Part shown: piece after piece, positions 1 through 7,523 of the stretch
Position numbering within the stretch: the stretch's first letter is position 1
How the letters are laid out: every line of letters starts with the position of its first letter
Assembly: GCA_934394515.1 (NCBI GenBank)
Contig: CAKRRU010000022.1
Location: 1-27,685, forward strand
Direction of reading: 5' to 3'
Length of the DNA: 27,685 nt
Source of the DNA: an uncultured Acetatifactor sp.
Lineage (GTDB): Bacteria; Bacillota; Clostridia; Lachnospirales; Lachnospiraceae
Notes under the pieces: model-generated
Database searches by the model: none
What the model was told of the DNA's origin: nothing
What the model saw: only the letters and a program-made list of their open reading frames with translations
Made by a program: the position numbers and the translations under genes

Positions 1-98
1 CTAACTTTCAATTTTCTAACGAACTGAATCATCTGATTTCAGACAATTGGCACAGCGAAATCATTTTTATATTAGTGTCTTTTCTTTTTAATTGCCAA

Positions 99-438
99 GG
101 GTACAGGGAAGACTTTTTCTTCCGCTGTACCCCTCTTTTCAAATTCCAAGGGTACAGGGAAGACTTTTTGCTCCGCTGTACCCTTCTTTTCAAACTCCAA
201 AGGGTACAGGGAAGACTTTTTGTTCCGCTGTACCCTTCTTTTCAAACACCAAGGGTACAGGGAAGACTTTTTGTTCCGCTGTACCCTTCTTTTCAAACTC
301 CAAAGGGTACAGGGAAGACTTTTTCATTCTCTGTACCCTTCTTTTTAAATTTCACGGGTACAGAGAAGACTTTTTATCCGCTGTACCCTTCTTTTCAAAT
401 GCCAAGGGCACAGGAGAATATTTTTATCTTCTGTGCCC
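99..438 (-). repeat. Tandem hairpin array A (7 units of about 51 bp)
   Basis: Seven units begin at 99, 150, 202, 253, 305, 356 and 406 (steps 51, 52, 51, 52, 51, 50). Each has inverted arms GGGTACAG and CTGTACCC around a 17-18 nt loop, then a spacer of about 17 nt rich in T and C on the plus strand. Units 1, 3 and 4 extend the stem inward with GGAA/TTCC. Unit 7 has GGGCACAG/CTGTGCCC: both arms changed so that pairing is kept. I assign the minus strand because in that sense the array follows the LytTR regulator gene (stop at 519) and shares ACAAA at the same offset as array B. Because 51 is a multiple of 3, open frames run through it on both strands; these look like artefacts. Function unknown. 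Confidence 0.93.
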
Positions 439-501
439 ATAAAAGCATCCCGACTAAAAATAGTCAGCCATCTGAGTGGAGTATAGAAAAATATTTGCTT
501 C

Positions 502-519
502 ACTAACTTTCAAGTTAGT
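502..519. other. 18-bp palindrome at the end of the LytTR gene
   Basis: ACTAACTT, a 2-nt loop TC, then AAGTTAGT form perfect 8-bp arms that touch the stop codon of the regulator gene. There is no T run on the minus-strand exit side, so a classical terminator is not shown. The 11-mer CTAACTTTCAA within it (503-513) also occurs at 1-11, on the other side of array A. Confidence 0.5.
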
Positions 520-1226
520 TAGGAATGATACTCCGCTAGCAGCTGTTTCGCATAAGCAACGCAGTCTCTGTGGAGGGAGAATTTTTTGCCATCACACATG
601 ATGACTTTACGGAATCCCAGTTTCTCCATATATCTGCCGTTGAGGATTACTTTTATGGTAGGAGCGAAGAAAGTGGGATGATTTTCTATCTGGGAGAACA
701 GGTTAATGGCGGTATCACCGACTCTTATTTTGCGACCGTCCCTGAGGGTGACGATAACGTGGCGTCCGTCTTCTTCCGCGTAGAGGATATCCGGTTCGGT
801 AACGTAGACGGTATCTTCATCTTCACGAAGTTCAATCAAAGGTACGGCTTTCGCCATGATATCAAGGGCATGGTCGATACTTTGTCCCAGTTCTGCTACC
901 TTGATCGGTTTGTCCAGAAAGATGACATTATCAGGATAAGACTGTTCTCTGTAATTGATCTTGGAACAGCACATTATGATGGGAGCATTCACGCCCTGGG
1001 CAATAAGAGCATTTGCCACTTCCGTACCGGTGATTCCTTCTGTCAGACAGACATCAATATAGAAGGCGTCGTACTGCATGGGATTGGAAAGCAATGCTTC
1101 GGAATTGCCGAAAGAATTCGTATAAATGATGCCGGTAGATGCGGCACGCTTATCGGATTCCCGTTTTAACAAACGTTCCAACTGCTTTCTGTCAGCTACA
1201 TTATCATCGCACACTGCTATATGCAT
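519..1226 (-). CDS. LytTR-family response regulator
   Basis: A 235-residue transcription regulator. The receiver domain (about 1-120) has acidic residues D7/D8, the likely phospho-acceptor D58 in YID, and the conserved Lys K106 in LDKP. A LytTR DNA-binding domain follows (about 130-233), with the typical ILYAEEDGRHV and HRDCVAYAKQLL segments. I chose the ATG at 1226 because GGAGA sits 7-8 nt upstream; a longer frame to 1283 adds 19 residues with no good ribosome site. LytTR regulators usually pair with a membrane histidine kinase, but none adjoins this gene, so its input signal is unknown. Array A lies 81 bp past its stop. The receiver domain has CCS where many have a Thr/Ser-Ala motif. Family assignment is firm; target genes are unknown. 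Confidence 0.9.
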   Translation of the reverse strand: MHIAVCDDNVADRKQLERLLKRESDKRAASTGIIYTNSFGNSEALLSNPMQYDAFYIDVCLTEGITGTEVANALIAQGVNAPIIMCCSKINYREQSYPDNVIFLDKPIKVAELGQSIDHALDIMAKAVPLIELREDEDTVYVTEPDILYAEEDGRHVIVTLRDGRKIRVGDTAINLFSQIENHPTFFAPTIKVILNGRYMEKLGFRKVIMCDGKKFSLHRDCVAYAKQLLAEYHS

Positions 1227-1558
1227 AGTAATTCTCCGTTTCCCAGGCATAACTTTGTAGAACAAACGTAATTGCATATGCAAATCACATCGTCAGATTG
1301 CAACTATTCAGAGCAAAATAAGGCTCCGGATAGTTAAGTCAAATCTACTATGGAACTCTGCAATAAAGGCTGTTTTGTGATGCCTGTGACAAAATTACCC
1401 TCAACGCAGTTGTAGACTTTTCTTAAATGAATATTAACTTTCCGCACAATTTTTTGAAGTTATTCGAAAAAACGAAAAACCTAACGGAAGCGATAAATAT
1501 ATTGTGTATCATAGTAAAGTGAATCAGTATCTTATTAGAATCAAGTATAGCATAAATA
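1227..1558. other. Intergenic region upstream of the LytTR gene
   Basis: A 332-bp AT-rich stretch between the DUF1294 gene stop and the LytTR gene start. It must hold the promoter of the regulator on the minus strand, but I see no convincing -35/-10 pair, no clear direct-repeat LytTR site and no terminator with a T run. No credible coding frame was found. Confidence 0.5.
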
Positions 1559-1840
1559 TCACTTGAATAAAAGGACGAAAACCAGTATCTGCACGATCAG
1601 AATCGCAGGCATGCCATATTTAAAATACCAGTGTTTCGTCTTGTGGCGGAAGTGCTGCATTCCGAGAATGCATCCCAGGCTGCCGCCCAAAAACGCCGTT
1701 AAAAAAAGAGAAGCCTCCGAGATGCGCCAGGCACCCCGGATGGCTCTTTTTTTATCGACGCCCATGATGATGAATCCTGCCAGATTGATGCCGATCAGAT
1801 AGATCAGCAAGATAGCAGTGATTGTCTGCATTGTAATCAT
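1559..1840 (-). CDS. DUF1294 small membrane protein
   Basis: A 93-residue protein with an N-terminal hydrophobic helix (about 5-27), a loop containing DKKRA and RISE, a second hydrophobic stretch with GGSLG (about 45-60), the signature FRHKTKHWYFK and a C-terminal helix. This order (D-K-x-A, R-I-x-E, G-G-x-x-G, R-H-K-T) is that of DUF1294, a family of small membrane proteins of unknown function. The ATG at 1840 is preceded by AGAGG at 5 nt spacing; a GTG two codons earlier lies within that ribosome site and is less likely. It begins 33 bp past the argG stop on the same strand, so it could be co-transcribed with argG, although no role in arginine synthesis is known. Confidence 0.85.
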   Translation of the reverse strand: MITMQTITAILLIYLIGINLAGFIIMGVDKKRAIRGAWRISEASLFLTAFLGGSLGCILGMQHFRHKTKHWYFKYGMPAILIVQILVFVLLFK

Positions 1841-1873
1841 AGACACCTCTTGATTTCAAATGATGTATCGTGA

Positions 1874-3100
1874 TTAGTTCCCCAGTTTCTTCTCGTTCTC
1901 CTGTAGCTTCATTGCACGAACCTTCAGGGACAGACCGAACAGATTGATGAAGCCTTCTGCATCGTGATGGTCATACAGGTCACCGGTGGTGAAGGATGCC
2001 AGGTTCTCATTGTACAGAGAGTAAGGAGAAGTGGTTCCTGCCTTAATGATGTTGCCCTTGTAGAGCTTGAATTTCACTTCACCGGTTACGTATTCCTGGG
2101 TCTTCTCGATGAATGCCTGCTCAGCCTCACGGAGAGGAGTGAACCATTTGCCTTCGTATACCAGACTTGCGAACTTTGCACCCATTTCCTTTTCGAATGC
2201 GTAGGTGTCACGGTCAAGGATCAGCTCTTCCAGCTGCTGATGTGCTTCCATCAGAATGGTACCGCCGGGAGTCTCATAAACGCCACGGGACTTCATGCCT
2301 ACGACACGGTTCTCTACAATATCTACGATACCGATACCGTGCTTGCCGCCCAGTTTATTCAGGGTACGGATGATATCGGAGACTTTCATCTTCTCGCCGT
2401 TAACGGAAGTGGGAACACCCTTTTCGAAAGTCATGGTCACATATTCACCCTCGTCGGGAGCCTTCTCGGGAGTGACACCCAGGACTAACAGATGCTCGTA
2501 ATTCGGCTCGTTGCCGGGATCTTCCAGTTCCAGACCTTCATGGCTGATGTGCCAGATGTTACGGTCACGGCTGTAGGAAGAATCGGTAGAGAAGGGAAGA
2601 TGAATACCGTGTGCTTTGCAGTATTCGATCTCGGATTCACGGGAATCCATTTTCCACTTGTCGTTTCGCCAGGGAGCGATGATCTTGATATCGGGAGCCA
2701 GAGCCTTGATACCCAGTTCGAAACGGATCTGGTCGTTACCCTTACCGGTTGCACCGTGGCAGATGGCTACGGCGCCTTCTTTTCTGGCAATTTCTACCAG
2801 TTTTTTGGCAATCAGGGGTCTTGCCATGGAAGTACCTAACAGGTACTTGTTCTCGTATACGGCGTGAGCCTGTACGCAGGGAACGATATAGTCATCGCAG
2901 AACTCATCAATAACATCTTCGATATACAGCTTGGAAGCACCGCAGGCCTTTGCTCTTTCTTCCAGGCCGTCCAGTTCCTCTGCCTGTCCGCAGTTGACGC
3001 AGACACAGATAACTTCGTAATCAAAATTCTCCTTCAGCCAGGGAATGATAGCGGTAGTATCCAGACCGCCGGAATAAGCCAAAACTACTTTTTCCTTCAT
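1874..3100 (-). CDS. argG: Argininosuccinate synthase
   Basis: A 408-residue enzyme joining citrulline and aspartate with ATP to give argininosuccinate, the penultimate step of arginine synthesis, in the cytoplasm. The N-terminal nucleotide-binding motif AYSGGLDTT (8-16) and the segments [10 protein letters not shown] and [15 protein letters not shown] are diagnostic, and the length matches the family (about 400). The ATG at 3100 has GGAGG 9 nt upstream. The gene is transcribed away from the argCJBD operon and separated from it by rqcH. Its 5' region carries dyads like the argC ArgR-type boxes. argH and argF are not in the window. Assignment is secure. Confidence 0.98.
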   Translation of the reverse strand: MKEKVVLAYSGGLDTTAIIPWLKENFDYEVICVCVNCGQAEELDGLEERAKACGASKLYIEDVIDEFCDDYIVPCVQAHAVYENKYLLGTSMARPLIAKKLVEIARKEGAVAICHGATGKGNDQIRFELGIKALAPDIKIIAPWRNDKWKMDSRESEIEYCKAHGIHLPFSTDSSYSRDRNIWHISHEGLELEDPGNEPNYEHLLVLGVTPEKAPDEGEYVTMTFEKGVPTSVNGEKMKVSDIIRTLNKLGGKHGIGIVDIVENRVVGMKSRGVYETPGGTILMEAHQQLEELILDRDTYAFEKEMGAKFASLVYEGKWFTPLREAEQAFIEKTQEYVTGEVKFKLYKGNIIKAGTTSPYSLYNENLASFTTGDLYDHHDAEGFINLFGLSLKVRAMKLQENEKKLGN

Positions 3101-3260
3101 GATAAAAATCCTCCGTTTTATGGTTTGTATGTAGCTGCCCCATACTCGGAAACCATGCTTCCGACTGCAGGGAACAGTTAGGATCGTGTGTTACGCTCTG
3201 ACAATTACTATACAACATTATAATCGTAAAAGCAAGCAGAAAAGTTGCATAAATAAATCA
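3101..3260 (-). promoter_or_regulatory. Candidate argG promoter region
   Basis: On the minus strand, TTGCTT is followed after 17 nt by TATAGT, and an alternative -10 TATAAT lies just upstream. All are between roughly 3190 and 3240, which leaves a leader of about 90-100 nt before the argG start. The assignment rests on motif spacing only. Confidence 0.4.
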
Positions 3261-3263
3261 AAA

Positions 3264-3332
3264 ATATGAATAAAACAATTTAAAATATGCACATAAATGC
3301 ATAAAATAAAAAATATACAGTATAATTATACA
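3264..3332. promoter_or_regulatory. ArgR-box-like dyads upstream of argG
   Basis: This very AT-rich segment holds an 18-bp dyad TATGCA-N6-TGCATA (3286-3303), a 14-bp dyad AGTATAATTATACA (3319-3332), and an ATGAATAAAACAATT segment near 3266. The second dyad nearly matches TGTATAAATATACA upstream of argC. Arginine repressors of the ArgR/AhrC family bind paired 18-bp AT-rich palindromes of this kind. That these are ArgR operators is inference from motif and position. Confidence 0.5.
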
Positions 3333-3432
3333 TAACACACATACACTTATATGTTTGTATCACAATGCAGAAAAATGAATGAAAATCACAAATAAATCAT
3401 ATCTGCATTATAGTCCATGGATTAGAAATTGG

Positions 3433-5178
3433 TCAGTCGCTGATTTTCTCAATTCCCGAGATGTCACTGTCGATCATCAGGGAATAGTTCGTGTAATAGA
3501 CTACGAATCCGGGTTTGGCGCCGGCCGGCTTTTTGACCTGTTTCTTCTGTACATAGTCGATCTCGACCTTTTCCTGGTCCCTACCTTTGGAATAGTAGGC
3601 TGCCAGGCGTCCGGCTTCTTCAAAGGTACGGTCCGGCAGTTCTTTTCCGTCTGTCTTTACGACAACATGAGAGCCGGGGATGCCCTTGGCATGGAACCAC
3701 CAGTCGTTGCCGGTAGCAAATTTGAAAGTCAGCTCATCGTTCTGGAAATTATTCTTTCCGACATAAATATGGAAACCGTCACTGCTTAAATAGTGGAAGG
3801 GCTTGCTGGTGATCTTTGCTTTCTTTGTACCGCCTTTTCTGCGAATGTAACCGCTCTGGGTCAGCTCTTCCTTAATCTCCACCAGATCTTCCTCTTTTAA
3901 GGCGATATCCAGTGCGGTGCTGATGGTTTCCAAGTGGTCGATCTCTTCTTTCACCTGTTTGGTAAGTTCGGACAGTGCCTCGTAGGTACGTTTTAACTTG
4001 CCGTATTTGTCAAAATATTTTTTCGCATTTTCCGTAGCGGAAAGGGTGGGATCCAAGGGAATCGTCACCGGTTCGTCCGTATAATAATTCACTGCGGTGA
4101 GAGATTTGTCACCGGGCTTTGCACTGTAACCGTAAGTATTTAACAGCTCTCCGTAGATCCGGTATTTTTCCCGTTTTTCCGTATCCTTCATCTGGGCAAG
4201 CTGCAGATCGTATTTTTTCACATCACGCTCCAATGCGGTCTGTACAATACGACGCAGGTCGGAGGACTTCTGACGGATTCGGGTCAATGTGTTTTTCTCT
4301 GCATAAAAATGTTCCAACAGGACGGACATGGAAGTATAACTTTCCAGATGATCCGCGCCGGTGCCGTACATCGTAAGAGGAATCGCCGCGTATTCCACAG
4401 GACGGGAGCCGGTGTATGCGATGCAGGGGGAGAAAGTCTCTTCCTTAATAGAAGTCACCATTTTGGAGAAAACCTCATACAGGGCATGATAATCCGCATC
4501 CGTCAGGGCAGCGGTGGGGCGTTCGCCGTCCAGACTTGCCTCGTGACACAGCTCCTGTGCGAGAATCGGGGAGATACCGGTGAAACTCCCGTAGATTGCC
4601 TTGAAGACCGGCTGGGGTTTGGAGGCAAGCGCCTGTTTGAAATCTGCTTCTTCGCAGGTCAGGGCATCCAGTTTGTCCTGGGTATGAGCGATGAAGTAAG
4701 GTTTTCCGGGCAGAACTTCCCGGACGCTGCTGACAGCGGCGGATACATGTTTGATACTGTCAATGATCGTATTGTCATCATTACAGAAAATCAAATTACT
4801 GTGCTTGCCCATGAGTTCCATAACCAGTGTCTTATGACGCAGGTCGCCCATTTCATCCAGATGCTCGATGTCGATATGCACGATACGCTCCAGTCCCGGC
4901 TGGGAGATATTAACGATGCGACCGTTCTGTAAATGTTTGCGCAGCAGCATACAGAAATTCGGTGCCGTCATGGGACTGGGCTTGTTATTTTCCGTCAGAT
5001 ATAGGAGAGGAAGCGATGCACTGGCAGACAGAAGCAGCCGTTTTTGTCCGGTGGGCTGTTTGATCGTCAGCAGCAGTTCATCGTTTTCCGGCTGGGCGAT
5101 TTTATACAGTCGTCCGCCGATCAGTTCTTTTTTCAGTTCAGATATCACACAGGCAATGGTAACGCCGTCAAAAGCCAT
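3433..5178 (-). CDS. rqcH: NFACT family protein RqcH (ribosome quality control)
   Basis: A 581-residue protein of the NEMF/Rqc2/RqcH family (formerly called fibronectin-binding protein). RqcH binds split 50S subunits carrying stalled peptidyl-tRNA and drives C-terminal alanine tailing that marks the chain for degradation. The N-terminal NFACT-N domain begins MAFDGVTIACVISEL. A charged coiled-coil region spans about 300-440. The C-terminal NFACT-R domain has FHYLSSDGFHIYVGKNN and WWFHAKGIPGSHVVV. The length is normal. ATG 5178 has GAGG 5 nt upstream. At positions 97-98, where I recall Asp-Arg in B. subtilis RqcH, this protein has Glu-Arg (GLERIV). It sits between argG and the argC promoter without an obvious functional link. 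Confidence 0.95.
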   Translation of the reverse strand: MAFDGVTIACVISELKKELIGGRLYKIAQPENDELLLTIKQPTGQKRLLLSASASLPLLYLTENNKPSPMTAPNFCMLLRKHLQNGRIVNISQPGLERIVHIDIEHLDEMGDLRHKTLVMELMGKHSNLIFCNDDNTIIDSIKHVSAAVSSVREVLPGKPYFIAHTQDKLDALTCEEADFKQALASKPQPVFKAIYGSFTGISPILAQELCHEASLDGERPTAALTDADYHALYEVFSKMVTSIKEETFSPCIAYTGSRPVEYAAIPLTMYGTGADHLESYTSMSVLLEHFYAEKNTLTRIRQKSSDLRRIVQTALERDVKKYDLQLAQMKDTEKREKYRIYGELLNTYGYSAKPGDKSLTAVNYYTDEPVTIPLDPTLSATENAKKYFDKYGKLKRTYEALSELTKQVKEEIDHLETISTALDIALKEEDLVEIKEELTQSGYIRRKGGTKKAKITSKPFHYLSSDGFHIYVGKNNFQNDELTFKFATGNDWWFHAKGIPGSHVVVKTDGKELPDRTFEEAGRLAAYYSKGRDQEKVEIDYVQKKQVKKPAGAKPGFVVYYTNYSLMIDSDISGIEKISD

Positions 5179-5469
5179 AATTTCCTCATTTCTGCTCCGG
5201 GTGCCTGAAGAATAAGCAGACCGGAAGCGGTAAAGTCACTGTACCGGCAGATCCGGCGGCAGCGGTTTTATTGTAGCAGATTTTTAGGAGAAAAGAAAGT
5301 GTGGCTGAGAAGAGTTTATCGGTGATATGCCAGGAGGTTGTGATAACTGGAAGGCATAATGTTAAGGGTCAGATAAGACGGTCGCATTGAATACAACAGA
5401 ATGAGGGAAAAGAGTAAATGAATATTATTACATTACAATGTATAAAACACGCTTAAAATTATGAATAAG

Positions 5470-5514
5470 TGTATAAATATACATAACGGCAGAAAAAATA
5501 TGCATAAAAATGAA
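5470..5514. promoter_or_regulatory. ArgR-box-like sites upstream of argC
   Basis: TGTATAAATATACA at 5470-5483 has perfect 6-bp arms. A second site, TGCATAAAAATGAA (5501-5514), ends 8 bp before the -35 hexamer. Their AT-rich palindromic form and tandem placement fit ArgR/AhrC boxes of Firmicutes, so repression by arginine is a reasonable inference. Confidence 0.6.
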
Positions 5515-5522
5515 AAAAGTAG

Positions 5523-5550
5523 TAGACATTTAGGTAAAAAGTGGTATGAT
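5523..5550 (+). promoter_or_regulatory. argC operon promoter (sigma-A type)
   Basis: TAGACA (5523-5528), a 16-bp spacer and TATGAT (5545-5550) predict a transcript start near 5557. It lies just downstream of the ArgR-like boxes, and no better pair was seen in the region. Confidence 0.65.
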
Positions 5551-5688
5551 GACTTTATGTAACTGTTCGGAAGTGTGTAGACAATGTCGTTGTTCCTATT
5601 AAAATGCAGGCAGAAAGCGTAAGAAAGAGATCCTGATTTTTTAGGTAGGAAGAGCGGTTACGAGACAGAGGCAGCAGGAGAGGTAGAA

Positions 5689-5772
5689 GATTGAAAAATA
5701 AGATTTTTCAATCACGAGATTTGTGTCTGCGCGCACTTGACACAAACTCGTCATGCGCAAAAAGCGTGCGCA
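5689..5772 (+). promoter_or_regulatory. Three-hairpin leader element before argC
   Basis: Hairpin 1 (5689-5713) has perfect 10-bp arms, GATTGAAAAA and TTTTTCAATC, with a 5-nt loop. Hairpin 2 (5715-5750) has CGAG-TTTGTGTC pairing with GACACAAA-CTCG, 12 pairs with one bulged A. Its 11-nt loop contains the palindrome TGCGCGCA. Hairpin 3 (5754-5772) has TGCGCA on both sides of a 7-nt loop. The loop of hairpin 2 can also pair with either arm of hairpin 3, so alternative folds are possible. The element ends 5 nt before the argC ribosome site (GAGG at 5778-5781). It could be a cis-regulatory RNA or an inserted REP-like repeat; no known riboswitch family was recognised. Confidence 0.6.
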
Positions 5773-5786
5773 GAAATGAGGAAAAA

Positions 5787-6845
5787 ATGATCAGAGTAGG
5801 AATCATCGGAGCAACCGGATATGCCGGAGGAGAATTGGTAAGGATCCTGTTAAATCACAAGGATGCAAAGATCGTCTGGTACGGTTCCCGAAGCTATATA
5901 GATAAGAAGTATTATCAGGTATACCAGAATATGTTCCAGTTGGTAGAAGATATCTGCAAGGATGACAATCTGGAAGAGCTGGCGAAGCAGGTAGATGTAA
6001 TCTTTACCGCAACACCGCAGGGATTCCTGGCAGGACTTTTGACAGAGGAGATTCTCTCCCGGGTGAAAATCGTGGATCTGTCCGCGGACTATCGTATCAA
6101 AGATGTGGCAACTTACGAAAAATGGTACGGCATTGAGCATAAGTCTCCGCAGTTTATCGGGGAAGCAGTATACGGTCTCTGCGAGATCAATCGTGACAAG
6201 ATCACAGAGCAGACCAGACTGGTAGCCAATCCCGGATGCTATACCACCTGCTCGATCCTGACGGCGTATCCGATGGTAAAAGAAGGCATGATCGATGTGA
6301 ATACCCTGATTGTGGATGCCAAGTCCGGTACTTCTGGTGCGGGAAGAGGTGCCAAAGTCAACAATCTGTTCTGCGAAGTCAATGAGAACATGAAGGCATA
6401 CGGTGTGGCGAGCCACAGACATACGCCGGAGATCGAGGAGCAGTTAGGTTATGCAGGCAACTGTCAGGTGACGATCAATTTTACCCCCCATCTGGTACCG
6501 ATGAACAGAGGCATTCTGGCAACCGAGTATGCAACACTCAAGAGAAAACCCGACGGCACACTTCCTACATATGAAGAAGTAAAGGCTGTCTATGATAAAT
6601 ACTATGCGAAGGAAAAATTTGTCCGTGTCCTGGATAAGGGTACCTGCCCGGAGACCAAATGGGTGGAAGGCAGTAACTATGTGGACATCAATTTTGTGAT
6701 TGACGAGCGTACCGGACGTATCATCATGATGGGCGCACTGGACAATCTGGTAAAAGGCGCCGCAGGACAGGCGGTACAGAATATGAACCTGCTGTTCGGA
6801 CTTCCCGAGAGCGAAGGACTGGAGCTGGTTCCCTGCTTCCCTTAA
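5787..6845 (+). CDS. argC: N-acetyl-gamma-glutamyl-phosphate reductase
   Basis: A 352-residue enzyme that reduces N-acetylglutamyl phosphate with NADPH to N-acetylglutamate semialdehyde, the third step towards ornithine. The N-terminal Rossmann motif is GIIGATGYAGGEL (5-17). The catalytic Cys is C151 in NPGCYTT. HRHTPEIEEQ and the C-terminal DNLVKGAAGQAVQNMN are typical. The length matches the family (about 345). ATG 5787 has GAGG at 5 nt spacing; an upstream in-frame TTG at 5691 is disfavoured. It is the first gene of the arginine operon. Confidence 0.97.
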   Translation: MIRVGIIGATGYAGGELVRILLNHKDAKIVWYGSRSYIDKKYYQVYQNMFQLVEDICKDDNLEELAKQVDVIFTATPQGFLAGLLTEEILSRVKIVDLSADYRIKDVATYEKWYGIEHKSPQFIGEAVYGLCEINRDKITEQTRLVANPGCYTTCSILTAYPMVKEGMIDVNTLIVDAKSGTSGAGRGAKVNNLFCEVNENMKAYGVASHRHTPEIEEQLGYAGNCQVTINFTPHLVPMNRGILATEYATLKRKPDGTLPTYEEVKAVYDKYYAKEKFVRVLDKGTCPETKWVEGSNYVDINFVIDERTGRIIMMGALDNLVKGAAGQAVQNMNLLFGLPESEGLELVPCFP

Positions 6846-6908
6846 GGCAGGAGCAAATACAGGTATGGCAGTTTTGAAATAGGATGCCCACAGATTGTGT
6901 CAAGCGTT

Positions 6909-6968
6909 ATGAGTAAGAGACGGAAGATACGAGAAAAATCGATCGAAAAGGATGATAGAGATACATGA
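6909..6968 (+). CDS. Possible 19-residue Arg-rich upstream ORF
   Basis: A short frame with ATG at 6909 encodes MSKRRKIREKSIEKDDRDT. Its TGA overlaps the ATG of the GNAT gene in an ATGA arrangement, the usual geometry for translational coupling. Four of its 19 residues are Arg, which is suggestive in an arginine operon. However, no clear ribosome site precedes it, and a short open frame can arise by chance. It is listed as a candidate only. Confidence 0.25.
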   Translation: MSKRRKIREKSIEKDDRDT

Positions 6969-7426
6969 GCAAACAGTTTACAATCAAACCAATGACCATA
7001 GAAGACTATGAAGGTCTGCATGCCCTCTGGATGTCGATTCATGGCTTTGGCATCCGGAGCATTGACGATTCCAGAGAAGGCGTGGAGCGCTTTATCAACA
7101 GAAATCCCGGCACCAGCGTCGTGGCAATCGGCGAGGACGGGGCTGTGGTAGGCGGTATTCTCTGCGGTCACGACGGACGAAGAGGCTGCTTGTATCATGT
7201 ATGTGTGAGAGAAGATTACAGGAGACACGGCATCGGCAAGGCGATGGTCGTACATTGCATGAATGCATTGAAAGCCGAGCATATCAATAAAGTCAGTCTG
7301 ATCGCATTTACACAGAATGATATCGGAAATGCTTTCTGGAAATGCATCGGATGGACGAAGAGAGAAGACCTGAATTATTATGACTTTACCTTGAATGAGG
7401 AAAATATCACAGCATTCAATAAGTAG
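6965..7426 (+). CDS. GNAT N-acetyltransferase within the arginine operon
   Basis: A 153-residue GNAT-fold protein that should transfer an acetyl group from acetyl-CoA. The acetyl-CoA site is visible as VCVREDYRRHGIGKAMV (about 78-94, motif RRHGIG). The C-terminal NAFWKCIGW...NYYDFTL resembles the usual GNAT beta6-beta7 region. It lies between argC and argJ, so an N-acetylglutamate synthase role like the short single-domain synthases (mycobacterial ArgA, Campylobacter ArgO) is possible. ArgJ here is probably bifunctional, which would make that redundant. The start is ATG 6965; the only ribosome-site candidate is AGAG at 4 nt. The substrate is not shown by sequence. Confidence 0.9.
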   Translation: MSKQFTIKPMTIEDYEGLHALWMSIHGFGIRSIDDSREGVERFINRNPGTSVVAIGEDGAVVGGILCGHDGRRGCLYHVCVREDYRRHGIGKAMVVHCMNALKAEHINKVSLIAFTQNDIGNAFWKCIGWTKREDLNYYDFTLNEENITAFNK

Positions 7427-7523
7427 TGCCAATCTCGTAAGAAATGATAATAACTGAAAAATAAAGAATGCAGGAGAAATAGGAGATATAAGAAACAGAG
7501 AATCGAAAGGAGAGTATTCCAAA

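Larger units (their letters stand above)
5179..5786. other. Divergent intergenic region rqcH / argC
   Basis: A 608-bp non-coding stretch. It holds the rqcH 5' side (up to about 5290), an AT-rich stretch with ArgR-like boxes (5416-5514), the argC promoter (5523-5550) and a leader of about 230 nt ending in three hairpins (5689-5772). A TTG at 5691 is in frame with argC, but its ribosome site is poor and its codons lie inside the hairpins, so I do not take it as the argC start. Confidence 0.7.

Noticed and set aside
99..438. CRISPR array
   Set aside because: The whole unit, including the part that would be a spacer, is similar between units; arms are palindromic, spacers are not unique, and no cas gene is near.
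75..506. Repetitive protein-coding frames through array A on both strands
   Set aside because: The unit is near 51 bp, a multiple of three, so frames stay open automatically; there is no ribosome site, and stem pairing, not codon pattern, explains the conservation.
570..1169. Plus-strand 199-codon frame opposite the LytTR gene
   Set aside because: The minus strand encodes recognisable receiver and LytTR domains; the plus frame has none.
5604..5636. Ten-codon leader peptide MQAESVRKRS in the argC leader
   Set aside because: It contains two Arg codons but has no ribosome site and no terminator/antiterminator arrangement that its translation would control.
5691..5786. N-terminal extension of ArgC from TTG 5691
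   Set aside because: It lies inside the hairpins, lacks a good ribosome site and matches nothing typical of ArgC; ATG 5787 starts the Rossmann fold correctly.
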